This document shows positions 39,030 through 47,842 of a stretch of DNA of 49,741 nucleotides, in pieces. Under the pieces are notes generated by a model that was not told where the DNA came from, ran no database searches, and saw nothing but the letters and a program-made list of their open reading frames with translations. The DNA comes from Chloroflexota bacterium (lineage in GTDB: Bacteria; Chloroflexota; Dehalococcoidia; SM23-28-2; JACOUE01): positions 1 to 49,741 of the forward strand of contig JACOUE010000058.1 in NCBI GenBank assembly GCA_016178045.1, written 5' to 3'. Positions within the stretch are counted from its first letter, which is position 1, and each line of letters begins with the position of its first letter. A program made the position numbers and the translations under genes.

Positions 39030-40385
39030 ATGGCCCAATACAAGTTCGTCCTCGATGAGAAGGACCTGCCGAAACGGTGGTACAACGTCCTCGCGGATAT
39101 GGAGCCGCCGCCTCCGCCTATCCATCCCGCCACGCACGAGCCCGTGGGGCCGGAGGCGCTGGCCCCTCTTTTCCCCATGGCCCTTATCCAGCAGGAGGTC
39201 TCCAGCGACCGTTACCTGCCCATCCCGGACGAAGTGCTTGAGGTCTACAAGCTGTGGCGGCCCACGCCGCTGTACCGGGCTCACAGGCTGGAGAAGGCCC
39301 TCGATACCACGGCGCGCATCTACTACAAGTACGAGGGCGTCTCGCCGGCGGGCTCCCACAAGCCCAACACGGCCGTCGCTCAGGCCTACTACAACAAGGC
39401 GGAGGGCGTGAAGCGGCTGACCACGGAGACGGGCGCCGGCCAGTGGGGCTCCGCCCTGGCCATGGCCTGCTCCTTCTTCGGCATCGAGCTGAAGGTGTAC
39501 ATGGTGAAGGTTTCCTACCACCAGAAGCCGTACCGGCGGGTGCTGATGGAGACGTGGGGGGCCAGCGTCGTCCCCAGTCCCAGCGGCGATACCAACGCCG
39601 GCCGCGGAGTCCTGGAGCGGGACGCGGAGTCGCCCGGGTCTCTGGGCATCGCCATCTCCGAGGCGGTCGAGGACGCCGCCACCCGTGACGACACCAAGTA
39701 CTCCCTGGGCTCGGTGCTGAACCACGTCCTGCTCCACCAGACCGTCGTCGGGCAGGAGGCGTTGCCGCAGATGGAGATGGCCGGCGACTACCCGGACGTA
39801 GTCATCGGCTGCGTCGGCGGCGGCTCGAACTACTCCGGGCTCTGCCTCCCCTTCGTGCGCGAGAGGCTAGTCAGCGGCAAGAAGACGCGCTTCCTGGCGG
39901 CGGAGCCGGAGGCCTGTCCCTCCATCACCCGCGGCGAGTACGCCTACGACTTCGGCGACACCGCCGAGACGACGCCGCTGCTACGCATGCACACGCTCGG
40001 CCACTCGTTCGTACCGCCTTCCATCCACGCGGGCGGCCTGCGCTACCACGGCATGTCCCCCATCATCTCCAAGCTCTGCGCCGACGGCGTCATGGAGGCC
40101 CGCGCCTACCACCAGACGAAGGTCTTCGAGGCGGCGATGCGCTTCGCCCGCACCGAGGGGATCGTCGCCGCCCCCGAGTCCGCCCACGCCATAGCCGCCG
40201 TCATCGACGAGGCCCTGGCCGCCCGCGAGGCGGGCGAGCGGCGGGTGATCCTGTTCAACCTCAGCGGCCACGGCCACTTCGACCTGGCGGCCTACGACCA
40301 GTACCTCACCGGCAAGCTGGAGGACTTCGCCTACCCCGTCGACAAGGTGAAAGAGGCGATGGCCGGTATACCGAAGGTGGGCTGA
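39030..40385 (+). CDS. trpB: TrpB2-type tryptophan synthase beta-like protein
   Basis: 451-residue fold-type II PLP enzyme of the TrpB2 group: a long N-terminal extension ([18 protein letters not shown]), RPTPLYRA, the PLP lysine in [33 protein letters not shown], and a C-terminal [15 protein letters not shown]. TrpB2 enzymes convert indole plus serine to tryptophan, usually without tight TrpA binding. First gene behind the Trp T-box (GAGAGGAGG ribosome site). A second, TrpB1-type gene begins at the right edge of the window. Confidence 0.95.
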   Translation: MAQYKFVLDEKDLPKRWYNVLADMEPPPPPIHPATHEPVGPEALAPLFPMALIQQEVSSDRYLPIPDEVLEVYKLWRPTPLYRAHRLEKALDTTARIYYKYEGVSPAGSHKPNTAVAQAYYNKAEGVKRLTTETGAGQWGSALAMACSFFGIELKVYMVKVSYHQKPYRRVLMETWGASVVPSPSGDTNAGRGVLERDAESPGSLGIAISEAVEDAATRDDTKYSLGSVLNHVLLHQTVVGQEALPQMEMAGDYPDVVIGCVGGGSNYSGLCLPFVRERLVSGKKTRFLAAEPEACPSITRGEYAYDFGDTAETTPLLRMHTLGHSFVPPSIHAGGLRYHGMSPIISKLCADGVMEARAYHQTKVFEAAMRFARTEGIVAAPESAHAIAAVIDEALAAREAGERRVILFNLSGHGHFDLAAYDQYLTGKLEDFAYPVDKVKEAMAGIPKVG

Positions 40386-40386
40386 G

Positions 40387-41430
40387 ATGGACGCTCCGAT
40401 GACCATAGACCCGCGCTGGAAGCGGATGCTGACCGGGGACCGGCCCACGGGGGCGCTCCACCTGGGGCACTACGTGGGCTCCCTCAAGATGCGACTCGAT
40501 CTCCAGGGCAAGCTCGAGTGCTTCGTCCTCATCGCCGACCTGCACGTCCTGACGACGCGCCTCGAGCGCCTCGACGAGGTGGGCGAGAACATCCGGGAGG
40601 TAGTCCTGGACTACCTGTCGGTGGGGATCGAACCGGAGAAGACCACCATCTACCTCCAGTCGCTGGTGCCGGAGGTGCTGGAGCTGTACTGGCTGCTGAT
40701 GCCCCTGGTGGGCGTGCCCCGCGCCCAGCGCATACCTACACTCAAGGAGCAGGTGCGCGACCTCCAGCTGGAGACGGCCTCGATGGCCCTGCTGGCCTAC
40801 CCCGTCCTCCAGGCCGCCGACATCCTGATGGTGAAGGGGGACGTCGTGCCGGTGAGCAAAGACCAGGCGTCCCACGTTGAGCTGACCCGCGAGATCGCGC
40901 GGCGGTTCAACAACCTGTACCGCCCCCTCTTCCCCGAGCCCGACTCGCCCATCGGGCCGCTGCTGGTGGGCACCGACGGCCAGGCCAAGGCGAGCAAGTC
41001 AATCGGCAACGTCATCTTCCTCTCGGACGACGCGGAGACGGTGTCGCGGAAGGTGACGTCCATGTACACGGACCCCAAACGCATTCACGCCGACGTCCCC
41101 GGCCGCGTCGAGGGCAATCCCGTCTTCACCTACCACGACGCCTTCAACGACGACCGGGCCGAGGTCGACGAGTTGAGGGAGCGCTACCGCAAGGGGAAGG
41201 TGGGCGACGTCGAGGTGAAGCAGCGGCTGGCCGCCGCCATCAACCGCTTCCTCGACCCTATCCGGGAGCGTCGCGCCGCCTTCGCCGCCAAGCACGGCCT
41301 CGTGGACGAGATCATCCGCGAGGGCTCCCGCCGGGCCCAGGAGGAGGCTCGCCGCACCCTGGCCGAGGCGCGGGAGGCGATGGGCCTGACCTACTTCCGC
41401 GATGCCACCAGCGTCGAGGTGGGAGGGTGA
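40387..41430 (+). CDS. trpS: Tryptophanyl-tRNA synthetase
   Basis: 347-residue class I aminoacyl-tRNA synthetase with the HIGH-equivalent TGALHLGHYVGSL, the MIDO-like block around PVLQAADILMVKGDVVPVSKDQ, and KASKSIGN (KMSKS equivalent). It is a few dozen residues longer at the C-terminus than minimal TrpS. One base after the trpB2 stop. Its product charges the tRNA that the upstream T-box senses, so the switch controls both supply and use of tryptophan. Confidence 0.95.
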   Translation: MDAPMTIDPRWKRMLTGDRPTGALHLGHYVGSLKMRLDLQGKLECFVLIADLHVLTTRLERLDEVGENIREVVLDYLSVGIEPEKTTIYLQSLVPEVLELYWLLMPLVGVPRAQRIPTLKEQVRDLQLETASMALLAYPVLQAADILMVKGDVVPVSKDQASHVELTREIARRFNNLYRPLFPEPDSPIGPLLVGTDGQAKASKSIGNVIFLSDDAETVSRKVTSMYTDPKRIHADVPGRVEGNPVFTYHDAFNDDRAEVDELRERYRKGKVGDVEVKQRLAAAINRFLDPIRERRAAFAAKHGLVDEIIREGSRRAQEEARRTLAEAREAMGLTYFRDATSVEVGG

Positions 41431-41451
41431 CGATGGGAGAGAACCTCACTC

Positions 41452-42948
41452 ATGCATAGACCTGCGCTGTCAGAAATACTCTCCCTGGCCGCACAGTCGA
41501 AGGACGCCAACCTGGTGCCCGTGTACCGCGACGTGCCGGCGGACCTGGAGACGCCCGTCTCCGCCTTCCTCAGGGTGGCGCGCGGCGACCACTCCTTCCT
41601 GCTGGAGTCCGTCGAGGGCGGGGAGCGGCTGGCCCGCTACAGCTTCATCGGGACGGAGCCGTATCGCATCCTCCGCTGCGGGCCTTACGACCAGTCCTGG
41701 GACGGCGCCGACCCGCTGCGGGACGTGGAGGCGGAGATGTCGCGGTTCCGGCTGGCCTCCCTCCGGACGGGCCTGCCCCGCTTCACCGGCGGCGCCGTGG
41801 GCTTCCTGGCCTACGAGGTGATCCGCCACTTCGAGCCGCGCGTACCGATCGCCGGCTCCGACCCGCTGGGCCTGCCGGAGGCCGTCTTCATGTTCGTCGA
41901 CACCATCCTGGTGTTCGACCACCTCCAGCACGTGATCAAGGTCGTATCCCACTGCCGGCTGGACGGCGACGTGGAGTCGTCCTACCGCCAGGCGTGCTGG
42001 CGCATCGACGAGCTGGTGGCGAGGCTGGCCCGCCCCCTGTCCGCCGTGCCCTACCCGATCAAGCCGGCCCCTGCTACGCGGCAGGAGGGGGTGCGCTCCA
42101 ACCTAGGCAAAGAGGAGTACATGGCCAACGTGGAGCGGGTCAAAGAGTACATCGTGGCCGGGGACATAATCCAGGCGGTGCCCTCGCAGCGCTTTTCGCG
42201 GCGCACGAGCGCCCACGCGTTCTCCCTCTACCGGGCCCTGCGGACGGTGAACCCCTCGCCCTACATGTACTACCTGCATTTGGGCGAAAGCCACATCGTC
42301 GGCGCCTCGCCGGAGATGCTGGTGCGGGTGGAGGACGGCGTCGTGTCCACTCACCCCATCGCCGGCACCCTCCCTCGCGGGCGCGACACCGACGAGGACG
42401 CGGCCCTGGAGGAGCGCCTCCGAAGCGACGAGAAGGAGCGGGCCGAACACATCATGCTAGTCGACCTCGGCCGGAACGACATCGGCCGGGTGAGCCGCCC
42501 CGGGACGGTCGAAGTGACCCAGCTCATGGAGGTGGAGCGCTACTCCCACGTTATGCACCTGGTGTCGCACGTCACGGGCCGCCTCCGCGACGACATGACC
42601 GCGTACGACGCCCTGCGCGCCTGCTTCCCGGCCGGGACCGTGGCCGGAGCGCCCAAGATCCGGGCCATGGAGATAATCGGCGAGGTGGAGCGGGAGCGGC
42701 GTGGGCCCTACGCCGGCGCCGTGGGCTACTTCGACTACTCAGGGAACATGGACACGGCCATCACCATCCGCACGCTGGTGGTGAAGGACGGCCTCGCCCA
42801 CGTCCAGGCCGGCGGCGGCGTGGTGTACGACAGCGTGCCGGAGCGGGAGTACGAGGAGAGCGTGAACAAGGCGCGCGCCCTGGTGCTGGCCATCGAGCAG
42901 GCGGAGGAGGCCGAGGCCGGCGTTTCGACCGGAAGCCTGGGGTATTGA
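41452..42948 (+). CDS. trpE: Anthranilate synthase component I
   Basis: 498-residue chorismate-using enzyme. The N-terminal feedback domain keeps LESVEGGERLARYSFIG with the LLES-type tryptophan-binding element; the chorismate core has the IVAGDIIQAVPSQRF segment, GASPEMLVRV, HPIAGTLPRG, ELRMLVDLGRNDI-like MLVDLGRNDIGR, and the catalytic PAGTVAGAPKIRA. It acts with TrpG. The expected trpG does not follow directly; a two-gene ABC transporter lies between. Confidence 0.96.
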   Translation: MHRPALSEILSLAAQSKDANLVPVYRDVPADLETPVSAFLRVARGDHSFLLESVEGGERLARYSFIGTEPYRILRCGPYDQSWDGADPLRDVEAEMSRFRLASLRTGLPRFTGGAVGFLAYEVIRHFEPRVPIAGSDPLGLPEAVFMFVDTILVFDHLQHVIKVVSHCRLDGDVESSYRQACWRIDELVARLARPLSAVPYPIKPAPATRQEGVRSNLGKEEYMANVERVKEYIVAGDIIQAVPSQRFSRRTSAHAFSLYRALRTVNPSPYMYYLHLGESHIVGASPEMLVRVEDGVVSTHPIAGTLPRGRDTDEDAALEERLRSDEKERAEHIMLVDLGRNDIGRVSRPGTVEVTQLMEVERYSHVMHLVSHVTGRLRDDMTAYDALRACFPAGTVAGAPKIRAMEIIGEVERERRGPYAGAVGYFDYSGNMDTAITIRTLVVKDGLAHVQAGGGVVYDSVPEREYEESVNKARALVLAIEQAEEAEAGVSTGSLGY

Positions 42949-42956
42949 TAGACTGA

Positions 42957-44153
42957 ATGAAGAAGCCGATGCCTGAGATCCTCCGCAACGTCTTTCGGCG
43001 CAAGCTGCGCACCGGCCTCACGGTGTTTGGCATCACCATCGGCATCTTCGCCCTGGTGGTGCTGGGGGCCATGGCGGAGAAGGTCAACTTCCTGGTGAGC
43101 GGCGCCGAGGAGTTCCTATCCCAGCGCATCGCCCTCACCGAGGAGGGGAGCCACCCCTTCGTTTCGACGGAGCTCATCCCCCAGGCGCTGGCCGACCGCG
43201 TCCGCGGCCTGGACGAGGTCGCCTGCACCGAGCGCGACATCAACATGCTGCTCGACCCGGACGAGGCGTTCTCCTTCGGCATGCCGCGCATGATATCCGG
43301 CGCCGACGTCCGCGAGATCGAGCACTGCGAGAAGGTGGTGCCCGGGCGCCTCTTCTCCAACGTCGCCTTCGCCGGCGGCGACTGGTGGGAGCCCGGCGAG
43401 CAGCGCATGACCGTCCTGGGCGTCGACATCGCCGACGACCTCGACGCGCGGGTCGGCGGCACCGTCACCATCCGCGACCGCGACTTCGTGGTGTCGGGCA
43501 TCCTCCAGCGCAGCCTGACGGGGCCCGACAACATGGCCTTCGTCTCCCTGGCGGACGCGCGCGTATTCCTGGAGGATCAGCGCTCCATCTACCGCGAGGT
43601 GGACCTCTCGGACAAGGTGAGCAACGTCTACGTCATCCCCAAAGTGGGCGTGGACGCCGAGGCCCTGGCCGAACGCATCCAAGACGAGAACCCGGACCTC
43701 GATATCCTCTCCCCCAACGAGTTGGTGGCGCCGCTGGAGACCAACAGCGCCATCTTCAACTTCATGATCATCGGCGTGGCGATGGTCGCCCTAGTCGTGG
43801 GCGGGCTGTCCGTCATCAACACCATGATCATGTCCGTGGCCGAGCGCGTCCGCGAGATCGGCATCAAGAAAGCGGTGGGCGCCACGGACTTCGACATCCT
43901 GCGGGAGTACCTACTGGAGGCCGCGTTCATCGGGTTCATCGGCGGCGCCATCGGCCTCGGTCTGGGGGCGCTGGCGGTGCGCTTCCTGAACGACCTGGCC
44001 CAGGACGCCACCGGCACGCCTATCTTCGTCCTCACCACCCGGCTGCTGCTGGGGTCGCTGGTCTTCGCCACCGCCCTGGGCACCGTGGCCGGTTTCTTCC
44101 CCTCCATGCGCGCTTCCCGCCTGAAGCCGGTGGAGGCCCTGAAAGCGGAGTAG
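42957..44153 (+). CDS. MacB/FtsX-type ABC transporter permease
   Basis: 398-residue protein: helix 1 (LTVFGITIGIFALVVLGAM), a ~220-residue MacB-like periplasmic domain (~45-265), then three C-terminal helices with the FtsX signature (MSVAERVREIGIKKAVGATD, RLLLGSLVFATALGTVAGFFPSMRASRLKPVEALK). Such permeases act as mechanotransmission exporters or lipoprotein movers rather than importers. It sits 8 nt after trpE and 3 nt before its ATPase, both inside the trp operon. Cargo unknown. Confidence 0.92.
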   Translation: MKKPMPEILRNVFRRKLRTGLTVFGITIGIFALVVLGAMAEKVNFLVSGAEEFLSQRIALTEEGSHPFVSTELIPQALADRVRGLDEVACTERDINMLLDPDEAFSFGMPRMISGADVREIEHCEKVVPGRLFSNVAFAGGDWWEPGEQRMTVLGVDIADDLDARVGGTVTIRDRDFVVSGILQRSLTGPDNMAFVSLADARVFLEDQRSIYREVDLSDKVSNVYVIPKVGVDAEALAERIQDENPDLDILSPNELVAPLETNSAIFNFMIIGVAMVALVVGGLSVINTMIMSVAERVREIGIKKAVGATDFDILREYLLEAAFIGFIGGAIGLGLGALAVRFLNDLAQDATGTPIFVLTTRLLLGSLVFATALGTVAGFFPSMRASRLKPVEALKAE

Positions 44154-44156
44154 GCT

Positions 44157-44972
44157 ATGACGGCGGTAGTGGAGACGCGGAACCTGAGCAAGACGTACCG
44201 GCTGGGCCGGAACGTGATCCGCGCCCTGGACGGCGTTGACCTCACCGTCGAGCGCGGCGAGTTCATCTCCATCGTGGGACGGTCGGGCTGCGGCAAGACG
44301 ACGCTGCTGAACCTGATCGGCGGCCTCGACCAACCGGACGAGGGCGACGTGCTCATAGAGGGTGTGGACATCGGCAGTCTCAACGGGAGCCGCCTCCCCC
44401 GCCTCCGCCGTGACAAGATCGGCTTCATCTTCCAGGAGTTCAACCTCATCCCTACCCTCACGGCGCTGGAGAACGTGGAGCTGCCCCTGAAGTACGCCCG
44501 CGTCTCCGGCCGCGAGCGACGTCGCCGCGCGCAGGAGGTGCTGGCCCTGGTTGGGCTGGGCGAGCGCATGGGCCACCGGCCGGCGGAGATCTCCGGCGGC
44601 GAGGCCCAGCGGGTGGCCGTGGCGCGGGCGCTGGTCAACAACCCCGCGGTCGTCCTGGCCGACGAGCCCACCGGGGAGCTCGACTCGCACACCGCCCTCG
44701 ATCTCGTCGAGCTCATGCGCGACCTCAACCACCGTCTCGACCAGACGTTCATTCTCGTCACCCACGACCCGGCCGTCTCGGAGCGCACCGACCGCCTGAT
44801 CCGCCTCCACGATGGCCGCATCATCGCCGACGAGCGCGTTGCGGCGCCTCCCGGGCCGGCCGTCAAACCGGCCCCGTCTCCGGACTTGGAGCCGGCGGCC
44901 GGGCTGCTCGGATCGGTTATCCAGGCGTTCCTGGACCTGATGAACCCCCAGAAGCCCGCAGGCCGGGACTAG
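44157..44972 (+). CDS. MacB/LolD-type ABC transporter ATPase
   Basis: 271-residue ATPase for the preceding permease: Walker A GRSGCGKTT, Q-loop FIFQEFNLIPTLTALENVELPL (typical of MacB/LolD), signature ISGGEAQRVAVARAL, Walker B VVLADEPTGELDS, switch His in LVTHDP. A C-terminal ~45-residue Pro/Ala-rich tail is extra. Followed 12 nt later by trpG. Confidence 0.94.
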   Translation: MTAVVETRNLSKTYRLGRNVIRALDGVDLTVERGEFISIVGRSGCGKTTLLNLIGGLDQPDEGDVLIEGVDIGSLNGSRLPRLRRDKIGFIFQEFNLIPTLTALENVELPLKYARVSGRERRRRAQEVLALVGLGERMGHRPAEISGGEAQRVAVARALVNNPAVVLADEPTGELDSHTALDLVELMRDLNHRLDQTFILVTHDPAVSERTDRLIRLHDGRIIADERVAAPPGPAVKPAPSPDLEPAAGLLGSVIQAFLDLMNPQKPAGRD

Positions 44973-44984
44973 GCGAGGCGAAAC

Positions 44985-45548
44985 ATGATCCTCCTCATCG
45001 ACAACTACGACAGCTTCACCTACAACCTCTTCCAGTACCTGAGCGAGCTGGGCGCGGAGGTGGACGTCGCCCGCAACGACAGGGTCTCGCTGGATGACAT
45101 CGAGGGGATGGCGCCGGAGCGGATCGTTATCTCCCCCGGGCCCCGCACGCCGAAGGAAGCGGGGGTCAGCGTCGACCTCATCCGCCGCTTCGCCGACACG
45201 GTGCCGATACTGGGCGTGTGCCTGGGCCACCAGTGCATCGGCGAGGCGTTCGGCGGCGTCGTCTCCGGGGCCGGCGAGATCGTCCACGGCAAGACGTCGG
45301 TCATCCACCACGAGGGCAAGGGCGTCCTGCGGGGGCTGCCCTCGCCCTTCGAAGGGGTGCGCTACCACTCGCTGGCGGTGCAGCGGGAGGGGCTGCCGGA
45401 GGAGCTGGAGGTAACGGCCTGGACGGAGGGCGGCGTTATAATGGGCCTGCGTCACCGCGGCCTGCCGGTGGAGGGGGTGCAGTTCCACCCGGAGTCGATC
45501 ATGACCGGCGTGGGCAAGCAGATCTTGCGGAACTTTCTGGAGACATAG
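44985..45548 (+). CDS. trpG: Anthranilate synthase component II (glutamine amidotransferase)
   Basis: 187-residue class I glutaminase: N-terminal IDNYDSFTYNL, oxyanion block SPGPRTPKEAG, nucleophile Cys79 in GVCLGHQ and the His/Glu of the triad in GVQFHPESI. It feeds ammonia to TrpE. Followed by an orphan trpD start (45550) and then the chimeric trpD. Confidence 0.96.
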   Translation: MILLIDNYDSFTYNLFQYLSELGAEVDVARNDRVSLDDIEGMAPERIVISPGPRTPKEAGVSVDLIRRFADTVPILGVCLGHQCIGEAFGGVVSGAGEIVHGKTSVIHHEGKGVLRGLPSPFEGVRYHSLAVQREGLPEELEVTAWTEGGVIMGLRHRGLPVEGVQFHPESIMTGVGKQILRNFLET

Positions 45549-45549
45549 C

Positions 45550-45606
45550 GTGGCCATCCGCGAAGCCATCGCCGCCATCGTGAACAGGGGCGCCTACACC
45601 AGGTGA
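45550..45606 (+). pseudogene. Orphan 5' end of trpD
   Basis: GTG two bases after trpG opens an 18-codon frame, MAIREAIAAIVNRGAYTR, then TGA. Its first 14 residues match the true TrpD N-terminus, which recurs at residues 82-95 of the next gene (AIREAIDAIVSEG). This is apparently the original trpD start left behind by an insertion or duplication. It may still be translated and deliver ribosomes to the ATG at 45614. Confidence 0.7.
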
Positions 45607-45613
45607 ATGCACC

Positions 45614-46876
45614 ATGGGGATCTTCCGCTACCGAATAGAGATCGCCGGCTCGGCCGCCGGGCCCGTCGAGGCCCTCGAGGCGATCGTGGATAGCGGCGCC
45701 GCCTACACGCAGGCGCCCCGCTCCCTTCTGGAGCGCCTGGGCATTCCGCCCGTGGACCGGGCGACCTTCGTGCTGGCGAACGGCCAAACAGTGGACTGCG
45801 ATGTCGGGGAGGCGACGATTCGCATCGGCTACCTTCTCTCCCAGACGCAAGCCGGCGCCATCCGCGAAGCGATTGACGCTATCGTTAGCGAGGGGCGGGA
45901 CCTGAGCGAGGAGGAGGCCGCTGCCGTCATGGCGGAGGTGATGACGGGTGAGGCCACCCCCGCCCAGCTCGGCGCCTTCCTCATCGCCCTGCGGCTGAAG
46001 GGCGAGACGGTGGACGAGATCACCGGCATGGCCCGCGTCATGCGCGAGAAGGCCCTGCGCATCGACGCCGGCGAAGGGCTGGTGCTGGACACGTGTGGGA
46101 CCGGCGGCGACGCCTCCGGCTCCTTCAACGTATCGACGGCCGCCGCTTTCGTCGCCGCCGCCGCGGGCGTGCGCGTGGCCAAACACGGCAACCGGGCGAT
46201 GACCAGCCGCTGCGGCTCGGCGGACGTCCTCGAGGCCCTGGGCGCCCGCATCGACCTGTCGCCCGAGCAGGTGGCCCGCTGTATCCAGGAGGTGGGCGTC
46301 GGCTTCATGTTCGCCCCGAACTTCCACCCGGCGATGAAGTTCGCCGCCGGGCCCCGCCGCGAGATCGGCGTGCGCACCGTCTTCAACATCCTGGGGCCGC
46401 TGACTAACCCGGCCGGCGCCCGCGCCCAGCTCCTGGGCGTGGCCGACCCGGCGCTGGCCGAGAAGCTGGGCCAGGTGCTCCAGCGACTGGGCTCGGCCCA
46501 CGCGCTGGTGGTGCACGGCCGCGAGGGGCTGGACGAGCTCAGCATCGGCGGGCCGTCCCTGGTGTGCGAGCTGCGTAACGGTTCCGTGCGCTCGTACGAG
46601 GTGGCGCCGGAAGACGCCGGCCTGGCCCGCGCGCCCCTGGAGTCGGTGCGCGGCGGCGCGCCCGAGGAGAACGCCGCCGCCCTGCGGCGGGTCCTCGGCG
46701 GCGGGCCGGGCCCCCTGCGCGACTTCGTCATCCTCAACGCCGCCGCCGGGCTCGTCGCCGCCGACGCGGCGCCGGACCTGCGCCGGGGGGCGGCCCTGGC
46801 CGCGGAGGCGATCGACTCCGGCCGGGCGCAGGCCAGGCTGGACGCCTTCGTCGAGGCCACCCGGAGCTTCTCGTGA
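45614..46876 (+). CDS. trpD: Anthranilate phosphoribosyltransferase with fused half aspartic-protease N-terminus
   Basis: 420 residues. From ~82 on this is a complete TrpD: AAAVMAEVMTGEATPAQLGAFL, the PRPP loop DTCGTGGDASGSFNVSTAAA, KHGNRAMTSRCGSADVLEALG, and FAPNFHPAMK with FNILGPLTNPA. It transfers phosphoribose to anthranilate. Residues 1-~75 instead match the first part of clan AA retropepsin-like proteases: EALEAIVDSGAAYTQAPRSLLERLG (catalytic DSG at 26-28) and the flap FVLANGQTVD. The protease C-terminal part, with its closing Leu-Gly strand, is missing. The in-frame fusion probably arose by insertion, since the old trpD start survives upstream. TrpD activity is likely kept; protease activity is doubtful. 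Confidence 0.92.
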   Translation: MGIFRYRIEIAGSAAGPVEALEAIVDSGAAYTQAPRSLLERLGIPPVDRATFVLANGQTVDCDVGEATIRIGYLLSQTQAGAIREAIDAIVSEGRDLSEEEAAAVMAEVMTGEATPAQLGAFLIALRLKGETVDEITGMARVMREKALRIDAGEGLVLDTCGTGGDASGSFNVSTAAAFVAAAAGVRVAKHGNRAMTSRCGSADVLEALGARIDLSPEQVARCIQEVGVGFMFAPNFHPAMKFAAGPRREIGVRTVFNILGPLTNPAGARAQLLGVADPALAEKLGQVLQRLGSAHALVVHGREGLDELSIGGPSLVCELRNGSVRSYEVAPEDAGLARAPLESVRGGAPEENAAALRRVLGGGPGPLRDFVILNAAAGLVAADAAPDLRRGAALAAEAIDSGRAQARLDAFVEATRSFS

Positions 46877-47724
46877 GCAATGACCCGCCGGCGACCCGGC
46901 AGACCGAGACGGTCCTCGACCGCATCGTGGCCGACAAGCGGGAGGATCTGGAGGCGGCGAAACGTCGCCTGCCCCTGGCGCGGCTGAAGGACCGCCTGGG
47001 GGAGGCGCTGCCCGTGCGCCCCTTCGTCCCGGCGATACGCGGCGACACCCCTGGCCGGGAAGGGATCCGCCTCATCGCCGAGGTGAAGCGCCGGTCGCCC
47101 TCGCGCGGCGTGCTCCGCGCCGACTTCGACCCCGTCGGCCTGGCCTGCGCTTACGCCGCAGCCGGGGCGGCGGCCGTCTCCGTCCTCACCGACGAAAAGC
47201 ATTTCGGAGGCTCACTGGAGCACCTGTCGGCGGCGCGGCGGGCGCTGCCGCAGGGGCCGCCGCTCCTGCGCAAGGACTTCCTCTTCGATCCCTACCAGCT
47301 GTACGAGGCCCGGGCCGCCGGCGCCGACGCCGTCCTGCTCATCGCCGCCGTACTCGGTGACGACGCTCTGGCGCAGCTCGTGGAACTGGCCCGCTCGCTG
47401 GGGATGGCCGCGCTGGTGGAGGTGCACGACGAGGCGGAGGTCGAGCGGGCCCTCGTCGCGAGCCGACGCTCGCCCGTCGGGGCGGGCGCCGAGGTGATCG
47501 GGATTAACAACCGCGACCTCCGCACCTTCGAGGTCGACTTGGCGACGACGGGGCGGCTGCGGCCGCTGGTCCCGCCGGAGCGGACGGTGGTGGCGGAGAG
47601 CGGCATCTTCAGCCGCGGCGACGTCCTGCGGATGCAGTCGCTGGGGGTGCACGCGGTGCTCATCGGCGAGGCGCTGGTGACGGCGCCGGATCCGGCGGCG
47701 AAGATAGGGGAGCTGATGGGATGA
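46873..47724 (+). CDS. trpC: Indole-3-glycerol-phosphate synthase
   Basis: 283-residue TIM barrel: IAEVKRRSPSRG (catalytic Glu/Lys), VSVLTDEKHFGGS, LLRKDFLFDPYQLYEARAAGAD, LVEVHDEAEVERAL, GINNRDLRTFEVD and VAESGIF. It starts at GTG overlapping the trpD stop. The last codons (AAKIGELMG) are the left copy of a 22-nt direct repeat; the right copy reads AAKIRELFP-stop, overlapping the trpF start, which was probably the original trpC terminus. Confidence 0.95.
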   Translation: MSNDPPATRQTETVLDRIVADKREDLEAAKRRLPLARLKDRLGEALPVRPFVPAIRGDTPGREGIRLIAEVKRRSPSRGVLRADFDPVGLACAYAAAGAAAVSVLTDEKHFGGSLEHLSAARRALPQGPPLLRKDFLFDPYQLYEARAAGADAVLLIAAVLGDDALAQLVELARSLGMAALVEVHDEAEVERALVASRRSPVGAGAEVIGINNRDLRTFEVDLATTGRLRPLVPPERTVVAESGIFSRGDVLRMQSLGVHAVLIGEALVTAPDPAAKIGELMG

Positions 47725-47836
47725 GACGTGCGGCACCCCAGCATGAATGCTGGGGCATCGGGGGGCACTGGAGGTCGATGCCGCAGCCTGAAGGCTGCGG
47801 TGCTGGAGACCGCACGGCGGCGAAGATACGGGAGCT
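47693..47836. repeat. Palindrome-bearing insertion with 22-nt flanking direct repeat between trpC and trpF
   Basis: The repeats at 47693-47714 and 47815-47836 differ by one base and both derive from the trpC 3' end. Between them lie two perfect palindromes with 9-bp arms and a two-base GA centre: CCCCAGCAT/ATGCTGGGG (47736-47755) and CCGCAGCCT/AGGCTGCGG (47781-47800). It looks like a REP/MITE-like element whose arrival duplicated 22 bp. Any coupling of trpF translation to trpC is broken by it. Confidence 0.8.
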
Positions 47837-47842
47837 ATTCCC

